Below are positions 54,767 to 62,037 of a DNA stretch of 64,000 bases, piece after piece. Below the pieces are notes generated by a model. That model had not been told where the DNA came from and ran no database searches. It was given only the letters and a program-made list of their open reading frames with translations. Origin of the DNA: 13-2-20CM-66-19 sp963760225. Its GTDB lineage: Bacteria > Pseudomonadota > Gammaproteobacteria > Steroidobacterales > Steroidobacteraceae. The number at the start of each line of letters is the position of its first letter. The first letter of the stretch is position 1. The translations under genes were made by a program, and so were the position numbers. The stretch is from contig CAVXCD010000001.1 in the NCBI GenBank assembly GCA_963760225.1, forward strand, positions 124,001-188,000. Reading direction: 5' to 3'.

Positions 54767-55175
54767 CTTTTTTCTCACCGGGCGCAGTGGGGTTGGTCGC
54801 CGGCCATGGAGTCGCAGGCGCCGCGGCGCCGACACGCTGCAGTTCGTCCGGCGACAGCCCGAGGCGCTGGATGGTGGCGTAAACCTTCGGCCACTCGTCC
54901 TCGAGAAAGCGCTGGCGCTCGTCCTTCAGCAGCGCCTTGCGCGCGCCGGAGCTCACGAACATGCCGCGGCCGCGGCGTTTCTCCACCAGTTGCTCGTCGA
55001 CCAGCTGCTGGTAGCCCTTGAGCACCGTGAGGGGATTCAAGCGGAAGTCGGCCGCAACCGCGCGAACCGAGGGCAGCGGATCGCCTTCCTTGAGGACCCC
55101 TTCGAGGATCATCGCGACCACCCGGTCCCGCAGTTGCCGATAGATCGGCGAGCTGTCGTCCCACTGCGGGTCCAT
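54750..55175 (-). CDS. GntR family regulator, YtrA subfamily
   Basis: 141 residues: winged-helix DNA-binding domain (PIYRQLRDRVVAMILEGVLK; GDPLPSVRAVAADFRLNPLT; VLKGYQQLVDEQLVEKRRGR) and a short C-terminal dimerisation segment without an FadR/HutC-like ligand domain, the YtrA hallmark. YtrA proteins usually repress their own ABC-transporter operon. The perfect palindrome over the promoter upstream of the operon is the obvious target. Confidence 0.93.
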   Translation of the reverse strand: MDPQWDDSSPIYRQLRDRVVAMILEGVLKEGDPLPSVRAVAADFRLNPLTVLKGYQQLVDEQLVEKRRGRGMFVSSGARKALLKDERQRFLEDEWPKVYATIQRLGLSPDELQRVGAAAPATPWPATNPTAPGEKKDDHSN

Positions 55176-55211
55176 GACTGTGCGCGGTGCCTGTGGTGGA
55201 GGATTAGCGAA

Positions 55212-55406
55212 CTAATCTACCAAAACGGCCGGCTGCGGCTGGCCGAACCAGTGCGGCAGGGTGGCCGCGACCACGGGGGCGGAGGCGTGTGCGCCGGGCG
55301 GCAGCGAGGTCGACTGCACGAAGGCGAATCCGCTGATGACGGTGATCAGAACGGCGGCCGCTGCACAGGTGAAAGCGCGGGAGAAAGTGGCTGCGAAGGT
55401 GTTCAT
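55212..55406 (-). CDS. Small membrane/secreted protein, paralogue 2
   Basis: 64 residues from ATG 55406, with AGGAG six bases upstream. It starts MNTFAATFSRAFTCAAAAVL then ITVISGFAFVQST, giving one hydrophobic helix or signal peptide, and ends with a hydrophobic/proline tail. The first 37 residues closely match the neighbouring protein encoded at 55449-55604. The family is not recognised. It lies 36 bases before gntR in the same operon. Confidence 0.75.
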   Translation of the reverse strand: MNTFAATFSRAFTCAAAAVLITVISGFAFVQSTSLPPGAHASAPVVAATLPHWFGQPQPAVLVD

Positions 55407-55448
55407 GGTGGCTCCTGAAGGTCGGGTTTGGGTGGATGGTTTGGTCGG

Positions 55449-55604
55449 TTACGCGTGCACGCACGGCGTGGCGCTCGGGGTCGAGGCCTGGCCGGGTGCC
55501 GCATTGGTGGACTGCACGAACGCCAGGCTCAGCACGAGCGTGATCAGCAGGGCGGCGGCGGCGCAGGTCAGGTCCCGGTAAATGGCGCTAGCGAAGGTGT
55601 TCAT
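55449..55604 (-). CDS. Small membrane/secreted protein, paralogue 1
   Basis: 51 residues from ATG 55604, preceded by GAGGAG with six-base spacing. MNTFASAIYRDLTCAAAALL then ITLVLSLAFVQSTNAAPG is a single hydrophobic segment with a possible cleavage after NAA; the tail ends TPCVHA. It is a clear paralogue of the next gene (shared MNTFA, TCAAAA, LIT and AFVQST). It is the first gene after the candidate promoter, with a leader of about 70 bases. Confidence 0.75.
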   Translation of the reverse strand: MNTFASAIYRDLTCAAAALLITLVLSLAFVQSTNAAPGQASTPSATPCVHA

Positions 55605-55674
55605 GGCGTTCTCCTCAAGTCCCTGTTCCAAAGTCTGTCTGCCTGGTCGGAAGCCCTTGGCTGCCTTCCATGGT

Positions 55675-55692
55675 GTTGTACTCTAGTACAAC
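55675..55692. promoter_or_regulatory. Candidate GntR/YtrA operator
   Basis: GTTGTACTCTAGTACAAC is a perfect palindrome with 8-base arms and a 2-base centre. It completely covers the -10 of the minus-strand promoter, so binding should block transcription of the operon. Confidence 0.8.
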
Positions 55693-55708
55693 ACTACTCA
55701 AGTGTCAA
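55680..55708 (-). promoter_or_regulatory. Promoter of small-protein/GntR/ABC operon
   Basis: Minus strand TTGACA (55708-55703), a 17-base spacer, then TAGAGT (55685-55680). A consensus -35 at ideal spacing, with the -10 inside the palindrome. The expected start is about 70 bases before the first small gene. Confidence 0.75.
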
Positions 55709-55831
55709 GCTAGTGCACCGTCCCATATCCAAGTACCTGAGTAGTGGGTGGCTGAACCGCCTGGCACCGCATTGGAGAGCCTCCAGGGGCTTGCCGTTTA
55801 AGGCTGCCGTGGCGGCCCGGCGCCCGGTGCG

Positions 55832-55859
55832 GTCCTCTTCCAGGAGGACAGGCTAAAAT
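55832..55859 (+). promoter_or_regulatory. Inverted repeat and possible -10 upstream of mdh
   Basis: GTCCTC (55832-55837), TTCCAG, GAGGAC (55844-55849), followed by TAAAAT (55854-55859), about 38 bases before the mdh ATG. TAAAAT would serve as a -10; no good -35 is seen, and the repeat could be an operator in its place. Confidence 0.4.
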
Positions 55860-55896
55860 TCCCGGCCCTTTTTGCCTCGAGCGACAGCGAACGCCC

Positions 55897-56874
55897 ATGA
55901 AAGCCGTCAACGTTGCGATCACCGGCGCGGCCGGCCAGATCGGTTATGCCCTCGCCTTCCGCGTAGCTGCCGGCAACGCGCTCGGTGCCGACACCCGCAT
56001 CAACCTGCACCTGCTGGAGATCACCGCGGCGCTGTCCGCGCTGCAGGGGGTGGTGATGGAGCTCGAGGACTGCGCCTTCCCGACCCTCGGCCGCGTGGCA
56101 GCCACGGACGATGCGCGCGTGGCGTTTCGCGACTGCCAGGTCGCTTTCCTGGTCGGCGCCCGCCCGCGCGGACCCGGCATGGAGCGTAAGGACCTGCTGC
56201 AGGCGAACGCGCAGATCTTCTCCGCGCAGGGCAAGGCGCTCAACGAGGTCGCCGACCGCAAGGTGAAGGTGCTCGTGGTCGGCAACCCCGCCAACACCAA
56301 CGCGCTCATCGCCCAGGCCAACGCGCGCGATCTCGAGCCGCGCAACTTCACGTCGATGACGCGCCTCGATCACAATCGCGCGCTCGCGCAGCTCGCCGCC
56401 CGCACCGGCGTGCACGTCAGCGCGATCCGCCGCATGAGCATCTGGGGCAATCACTCCGCCACGCAGTACCCGGACCTCTCGCATGCGCTGGTCGACGGCC
56501 GGGCGGCGAAATCGCTGGTGGATGCCAAGTGGATCGAGGAGAGCTTCATACCGGTGGTGCAGCAGCGCGGCGCGGCGGTCATCAAGGCCCGCGGCGCTTC
56601 TTCAGCAGCCTCGGCCGCCGCCGCGGCGATCGACCACGTGCACACCTGGACGCACGGCACCCGCGAAGGCGACTGGGTGAGCATGGGGGTGCCGGCCGAC
56701 GGCAGCTACGGCATCGGCGCGGGCGTCATCTATTCCTACCCGGTGACCGTGAGTGCGGGCGACTACCGCATCGTGCCCGGGCTCAGCATCGACGAGTTCA
56801 GCCGCAAGCGCATGGACGCCACGCTCGCGGAGCTGCGCGAGGAGCGCGCCGGGGTGCAGAACCTGTTGGGGTGA
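55897..56874 (+). CDS. mdh: Malate dehydrogenase
   Basis: 325 residues of the cytosolic-type NAD-dependent malate dehydrogenase. The NAD loop is VAITGAAGQIGYALAFRVAA, the substrate/catalytic motifs are VGNPANTNALIAQ, SMTRLDHNRA and IWGNHSATQYPD (catalytic His), with DWVSMGVPADGSYGIGAGVI near the end. It interconverts malate and oxaloacetate in the TCA cycle. ATG 55897 is the only good start. Confidence 0.97.
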   Translation: MKAVNVAITGAAGQIGYALAFRVAAGNALGADTRINLHLLEITAALSALQGVVMELEDCAFPTLGRVAATDDARVAFRDCQVAFLVGARPRGPGMERKDLLQANAQIFSAQGKALNEVADRKVKVLVVGNPANTNALIAQANARDLEPRNFTSMTRLDHNRALAQLAARTGVHVSAIRRMSIWGNHSATQYPDLSHALVDGRAAKSLVDAKWIEESFIPVVQQRGAAVIKARGASSAASAAAAAIDHVHTWTHGTREGDWVSMGVPADGSYGIGAGVIYSYPVTVSAGDYRIVPGLSIDEFSRKRMDATLAELREERAGVQNLLG

Positions 56875-56936
56875 GCTTGCGCGCGAGCGCGCGCGGCAGG
56901 CTATAGTCGTCGCGGCGCGACGGCGGAGGAGGTGAC

Positions 56937-59465
56937 TTGGGCGCACTCGTCTTCCTGATCCTGCTGCTGGCGGCCGCCTATGCGGTGACCCAGGTCGGCG
57001 GCGTCATCACGCTGCTCTTCATCGCCGCGGTGCTGTTCCTCGCCTATCGGCGCCTGTCGCTGCTCGCTTTCACCGCCACCTTCACCGTACTGCTCGCCGC
57101 CTACACCTGGCTCGGCGCGAGCAGCGCCCCGGCGGGCCTGTGGAAGGGCTTCCTGTGGGTGCTGCTCACCGCGCTGTGGCTGCTCAACGTGCGGCCGCTG
57201 CGCAAGGCGGTCATCACCCGGCCCTTCATGAAGACCTACCTGCGGGCGCTGCCCTCGATGTCGCAGACCGAGAAGGAAGCGCTCGAGGCAGGCACCGTGT
57301 GGTGGGACGGGGAGCTGTTCACCGGCGCGCCGCGCTGGGACAAGCTGCTCGCCGCCAGGCCGCCGCAGCTGTCCGCGGAAGAGAGCGCGTTCCTCGCGGG
57401 CCCCTGCGAGGAGCTGTGCCGCATGCTCGATGAATGGCATATCACGCACGAGCGCGGTGATCTGCCGCCGCAGGTGTGGGAGTTTTTGAAGACGCGCGGT
57501 TTCTTCGCGATGATCATCGCGAAGCGCTACGGCGGGCTGGAATTCTCCGCCTACGGGCACTCGTGCGTGCTGGCGAAGATCTCCAGCAGGAGCCCGACGG
57601 CCTCCTCCACGGTCGCGGTGCCGAACTCGCTCGGGCCGGCGGAGCTTTTGAACCACTACGGCACCGAGGAACAGAAGAACTACTACCTGCCGCGCCTGGC
57701 GCGCGGCGAGGAAGTGCCGTGCTTCGCGCTCACCGGTCCGCGCGCCGGCTCGGATGCCGCCTCCATCCCCGACACCGGCATCGTGTGCCGCGGCGTGTGG
57801 CAGGGACGCGAGGTGCTGGGCCTGAAGCTCAACTTCTCCAAGCGCTACATCACGCTCGCCCCGGTCGCCACCGTCATCGGACTCGCCTTCCGCATGTTCG
57901 ATCCGGAGCGGCTGCTGGGCGGCAAGACGGACATCGGCATCACCTGCGCGCTGATCCCGCGCAACACGCCCGGCGTCAGCATCGGGCGGCGGCACTTTCC
58001 GCTCAACGTCCCGTTCCAGAACGGGCCCATCCAGGGCAAGGACGTGTTCGTGCCACTCGACTGCGTCATCGGCGGCCCGGCCATGGCGGGCGCCGGCTGG
58101 CGCATGCTGGTCGAGCAGCTGTCGGTGGGGCGCTGCATCTCGCTGCCCTCCAACACGACCGGTGCCTCGAAGGCGGCGGTGCTGGCGACCGGCGCGTACG
58201 CGCGCATCCGCACCCAGTTCAATCTTCCGGTCGGGCGCTTCGAGGGCGTCGAGGCGGTGATCGCACGCATGGTGGGGCTCACTTACACCATGGACGCCGC
58301 GCGCTCGGTCACCGCCGGCGCCATCGACGCTGGCCAGAAGCCCTCGGTGCCTTCCGCGATGCTCAAGTACCACGTCACCGAGATGGGCCGCCAGGTGGCG
58401 AACGACGCCATGGACGTGCACGGCGGCAAGGGCATCTGCCTGGGCCCCAAGAACTATCTGGGCCGCGGCTACCAGATCGTGCCGGTGGCGATCACGGTGG
58501 AAGGCGCGAACCTGCTGACGCGCAACCTCATCATCTTCGGACAGGGCGCGGTGCGCTGCCATCCGTTCGTGCTGCGCGAGATGAACGCGGCGCGCAACCC
58601 CGACCGCAGCGCCGGCATCGAGGAGTTCGACCACGCGCTGTTCGGCCACATCGGCTTCACGATCTCGAACGCCGTGCGCTCGTTCATCATGGCGCTCACC
58701 CACGCGCGCTTCACGCGCGCGCCGGTGCACGGTCCGACCGCCCGCTACTACCAGCACGTGGTGCGCTTCTCGGCGTCCTTCGCCTTCGCGGTCGATGTGG
58801 CGATGCTCTCGCTCGGCGGCTACCTGAAAAAGAAGGAAAGCCTGTCGGCCCGCCTCGGCGACGTGCTGTCGTGCCTGTACCTCGCCTCCATGGTGCTCAA
58901 GCACCACGAGAATCAGGGGCGCCAGCAGGAGGACCTGCCGGTGATCGAGTGGGCCTGCCGCCACCTGCTCTACTACGCCCAGGAACAACTGCACGGCTTC
59001 ATGCGCAACTTCCCCAACCGCGCTCTGGCAGCGCTCATGCGCGTGCTGATCTTCCCGCGCGGGCGCATCTACTCCGCCCCCGGCGACCGCCTCGGCAGGA
59101 CAGTCGCTGCGCTGGTCACCAACCCCACCCAGGCGCGCGAGCGGCTCGGTGAGTTCACCTATCGCACGCTCGAGCCGAGCAATCCGTTCGGGCTGCTGCA
59201 GGAGGCGCTGCTGCTCGCGGTGCAGCTCGAGCCGCTCGAGAAGCGCATCCGCGTCGACGGGGTGAAGACCGGCAAGATCACCGCGCTCGACCTGCCCGGG
59301 CGCATCCAGCAGGCGCTCGCCGCCGGCATCGTCTCGGAGACCGAGGCCGCGGCGCTGCGCGACTACGATCGCAAGGTGATGGATCTGATCAACGTCGATG
59401 ACTTCGAGTCGCACGAGCTCGGCACCCAGGCGCTGCCCAGCGCGAGGTCCGTGCACGTAGCATGA
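56937..59465 (+). CDS. fadE: Acyl-CoA dehydrogenase
   Basis: 842 residues, similar in length and layout to E. coli FadE (814), with hydrophobic N-terminal helices (ALVFLILLLAAAYAVTQVGG; ITLLFIAAVLFLAYRRLSLL) that anchor it to the membrane. The acyl-CoA dehydrogenase core has PNSLGPAELLNHYGTEEQKN, CFALTGPRAGSDAASIPDTG and DVHGGKGICLGPKNYLGRGY. It catalyses the first step of beta-oxidation. The start is TTG 56937, strongly supported by GGAGGAGGTGA five bases upstream and the lack of a suitable ATG. It could receive acyl-CoAs made by the ligase at 28.8-30.3 kb. Confidence 0.95.
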   Translation: MGALVFLILLLAAAYAVTQVGGVITLLFIAAVLFLAYRRLSLLAFTATFTVLLAAYTWLGASSAPAGLWKGFLWVLLTALWLLNVRPLRKAVITRPFMKTYLRALPSMSQTEKEALEAGTVWWDGELFTGAPRWDKLLAARPPQLSAEESAFLAGPCEELCRMLDEWHITHERGDLPPQVWEFLKTRGFFAMIIAKRYGGLEFSAYGHSCVLAKISSRSPTASSTVAVPNSLGPAELLNHYGTEEQKNYYLPRLARGEEVPCFALTGPRAGSDAASIPDTGIVCRGVWQGREVLGLKLNFSKRYITLAPVATVIGLAFRMFDPERLLGGKTDIGITCALIPRNTPGVSIGRRHFPLNVPFQNGPIQGKDVFVPLDCVIGGPAMAGAGWRMLVEQLSVGRCISLPSNTTGASKAAVLATGAYARIRTQFNLPVGRFEGVEAVIARMVGLTYTMDAARSVTAGAIDAGQKPSVPSAMLKYHVTEMGRQVANDAMDVHGGKGICLGPKNYLGRGYQIVPVAITVEGANLLTRNLIIFGQGAVRCHPFVLREMNAARNPDRSAGIEEFDHALFGHIGFTISNAVRSFIMALTHARFTRAPVHGPTARYYQHVVRFSASFAFAVDVAMLSLGGYLKKKESLSARLGDVLSCLYLASMVLKHHENQGRQQEDLPVIEWACRHLLYYAQEQLHGFMRNFPNRALAALMRVLIFPRGRIYSAPGDRLGRTVAALVTNPTQARERLGEFTYRTLEPSNPFGLLQEALLLAVQLEPLEKRIRVDGVKTGKITALDLPGRIQQALAAGIVSETEAAALRDYDRKVMDLINVDDFESHELGTQALPSARSVHVA

Positions 59466-60391
59466 ACACGGCGGTCGAGACCGCGGGGGTGCTGTGCGAG
59501 AACTGCGGCGCCCCGGTGCACGGGAGATACTGCAGCGCCTGCGGCCAGCGGCTCGAGCCGCCGGTGCATTCGCTGTGGCACTTCACCCGCGTGGCCACGG
59601 AAGATCTCACGCATGCCGATTCGCGGCTGTGGGCCACGCTCACCGCGCTGTTGTTCAAGCCGGGCCGCCTGACGCGCGAGTTTCTCGCCGGCCGCCGCGC
59701 GCGCTACCTGCCGCCGGTGCGGCTGTACCTGGTGCTGTCGGTGTTGTTCTTCCTCATCGCGAGCGCGGTGCACACGCGCTTTACGGTGCTGGCGTTCGAC
59801 GCCGACCATCCCAGCCACCGCAAGCCGCTGCCGGCCAACACCGTCAACGATGCCGTGGCCGGTGTTGCCACGCCGCGGCCCGGAGAGACCACCGAGCAGC
59901 GCGCCGCGCGGGTGTGCGCGGGTGCGAACTACAACGGCCCCTGGGCGAGCACCCTGCGGCCGCAATTCCAGCGGGCCTGCCGCAACAGCATCATGGACAA
60001 CGGCCGCGACCTGCAGGACGCGTTCCTGCACAACGTGCCGCGCGCCATGTTCATCTTCCTGCCGCTGCTCGCCGGGGTAATGATGCTCATGTACTGGCGG
60101 CCGCGGCATTACTACGTGGAGCACCTGCTGCTGTTCGTGCACAACCACGCGTTCGTGTTCCTGGTGGCGAGCCTCGCGCTGCTGCTCGGCAAGTTCGTGC
60201 CGCACGTCCCCGGACTGGACCTGGCGATCTTCCTGTACTTTGCGTGGTACATGTACCGCTCCATGCGGGTCGTGTACCAGCAGGGGCGGCTGCTCACCTC
60301 GAGCAAGCTCGCGTTGCTGGCGTTTTTTTATCTGGTGTTTGCCTCGCTGCTGCTCGCGGTCACCAGCGTCTATAGCGCTCTAATGCTGTGA
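59462..60391 (+). CDS. DUF3667 domain-containing membrane protein
   Basis: 309 residues. An N-terminal zinc ribbon (CENCGAPVHGRYCSACGQ) precedes a basic segment (FKPGRLTREFLAGRRARYLP) and several membrane helices (VRLYLVLSVLFFLIASAVHT; MFIFLPLLAGVMMLMYW; HAFVFLVASLALLLGKFV; LALLAFFYLVFASLLLAVTS). This is the DUF3667 pattern; function unknown. The ATG overlaps the fadE stop, so it is coupled to fadE. Confidence 0.88.
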   Translation: MNTAVETAGVLCENCGAPVHGRYCSACGQRLEPPVHSLWHFTRVATEDLTHADSRLWATLTALLFKPGRLTREFLAGRRARYLPPVRLYLVLSVLFFLIASAVHTRFTVLAFDADHPSHRKPLPANTVNDAVAGVATPRPGETTEQRAARVCAGANYNGPWASTLRPQFQRACRNSIMDNGRDLQDAFLHNVPRAMFIFLPLLAGVMMLMYWRPRHYYVEHLLLFVHNHAFVFLVASLALLLGKFVPHVPGLDLAIFLYFAWYMYRSMRVVYQQGRLLTSSKLALLAFFYLVFASLLLAVTSVYSALML

Positions 60392-60402
60392 AGGAGATCC
60401 CG

Positions 60403-60825
60403 ATGCGTACCTTGTTCATCAGCGCCCTGCTGCTCGCCGCCCTCCCGCTCGCCATGGCGCAGGAGCGCACACCCTCAGCGCCCGGCGCCAAGGTGTTCAT
60501 CATCACGCCGAAGAACGGAGCCACCGTGCACAACCCGGTGGTGGTGAAGTTCGGCCTCAAGGGCATGGTTATCGCGCCGGCGGGCACCAAGGCCGAGAAC
60601 AGCGGCCACCATCATCTGCTGATCGACACCGATGCGCCGGCGGATCTGAGCGCACCGCTCCCCGCCACCGACAAGATCATGCACTTCGGCAAGGGCCAGA
60701 CCGAAACCACGCTGACACTGACGCCCGGCAAGCACACCCTGCAGCTGCTGTTCGCGGACCTGAACCACATCCCCCACAACCCGCCGGTGATGTCGAAGAA
60801 GATCACCATCACCGTGGCGCCGTGA
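60403..60825 (+). CDS. DUF4399 domain-containing exported protein
   Basis: 140 residues from ATG 60403, with AAGGAGAT five bases upstream. A signal peptide (LFISALLLAALPLAMAQ) and a DUF4399 beta-rich body with SGHHHLLIDTDAPADLS and LTLTPGKHTLQLLFADLNHI then PHNPPVMSKKITITV. The His cluster suggests metal binding, but no function is established. It lies 11 bases after the DUF3667 gene. Confidence 0.88.
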   Translation: MRTLFISALLLAALPLAMAQERTPSAPGAKVFIITPKNGATVHNPVVVKFGLKGMVIAPAGTKAENSGHHHLLIDTDAPADLSAPLPATDKIMHFGKGQTETTLTLTPGKHTLQLLFADLNHIPHNPPVMSKKITITVAP

Positions 60826-60876
60826 CGCGCTCGCCTCACTAGCGGCGCCACCGGCAACGCTTCAGGGCTTAGGGTC

Positions 60877-62028
60877 ATGGCGCGCGCGGTGCTGCACGTC
60901 GACATGGATGCGTTCTACGCCTCCGTGGAACAGCACGATGATCCGTCGCTCGCCGGCCGGCCGCTCATCGTCGGCTGGGACGGCGGCCGCGGCGTCGTGG
61001 CCGCGGCGAGCTACGAGGTGCGCCGCTACGGGGTGCACTCGGCGATGCCGGTGCGCAAGGCGCTGCAGCTGTGCCCGCACGCCGTATGCGTGCGCCCGCG
61101 CATGGCGCGCTACCAGGAAGTCTCCGCGCAGGTGTTCGGCGCGTTCCGCGAGGTGACGCCGCTGGTGCAGGGACTGTCGCTCGATGAGGCGTTCCTCGAC
61201 GTGACCGCGAGCCTGCAGCTGCTCGGCGACGCGGTCGAGATCGCGCGCCGCATCAAGCGGCGCATCCGTGCGCTCACCGGCCTGAGCGCTTCCGTCGGCG
61301 TCGCCCCCAACAAGCTGGTGGCGAAGATCGCCTCCGATCTCATGAAGCCCGACGGCCTCACCGTGGTGGAGGCGGCGCGCGTGCGCGAGGTGCTCGATCC
61401 GCTCTCGGTGCGGCGCCTGCCGGGCCTGGGCAGCAAGACCGGCGCGAAGGTGGAAGCGGCCGGGATCCGCACCCTGGGCGAGCTGCGCAGCGCACCCGAT
61501 GCGGTGCTGTGGCCGCTGTTCGGACGCTATGCGTCGTGGATGCGCGAGCGCGCCTCCGGCATCGACGAGCGCCCCGTGCTGCCGGAGGTCGAGGAGAAAT
61601 CCCTGAGCGCCGAGGACACTTTCGAGCACGACATCGACGATATCCGCACGCTGCACCGCCAGCTGGCAGGGCTTGCGGACCTGGCCGCGGGCAGGCTGCG
61701 CGCCCGGCAGCTCATGGCCGGCTGCATTGGCGTCAAGATCCGGCGCGAGGACTTCAGCACCTTCACCCGGCAGCGCGCCGTGGCGCCGCCCACCTGCGAG
61801 GCGCGCGCCGTCGCGGGGGTGGCGGCGGAGCTGCTCAGCCGCTGGCTGGCCGCGAACCGCGGCGCGAAACTTCGTCTGCTGGGGGTGGTCCTCACTGAAC
61901 TGACGCCGGCTTCCCAGCTCGGGCTGTTCGAGGAGACGCGCCGCGAGAGCCAGCTCGATGCGACGCTGGACGAGGCCCGCGCGCGCTTCGGCCGCCAGGC
62001 GCTGCGGCGCGGCAACACGATCGAGTAG
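60877..62028 (+). CDS. dinB: DNA polymerase IV
   Basis: 383 residues of Y-family polymerase. The catalytic acidic motifs HVDMDAFYASVEQ and LSLDEAFLDVTA, the palm/thumb VGVAPNKLVAKIASDLMKPD and the helix-hairpin-helix VRRLPGLGSKTGAKVEAAGI are present. The C-terminus contains SQLGLFEE, matching the beta-clamp-binding motif QLxLF. It performs translesion synthesis. No obvious LexA box was seen in the 51-base gap before it. Confidence 0.95.
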   Translation: MARAVLHVDMDAFYASVEQHDDPSLAGRPLIVGWDGGRGVVAAASYEVRRYGVHSAMPVRKALQLCPHAVCVRPRMARYQEVSAQVFGAFREVTPLVQGLSLDEAFLDVTASLQLLGDAVEIARRIKRRIRALTGLSASVGVAPNKLVAKIASDLMKPDGLTVVEAARVREVLDPLSVRRLPGLGSKTGAKVEAAGIRTLGELRSAPDAVLWPLFGRYASWMRERASGIDERPVLPEVEEKSLSAEDTFEHDIDDIRTLHRQLAGLADLAAGRLRARQLMAGCIGVKIRREDFSTFTRQRAVAPPTCEARAVAGVAAELLSRWLAANRGAKLRLLGVVLTELTPASQLGLFEETRRESQLDATLDEARARFGRQALRRGNTIE

Positions 62029-62037
62029 CATCCCTTC

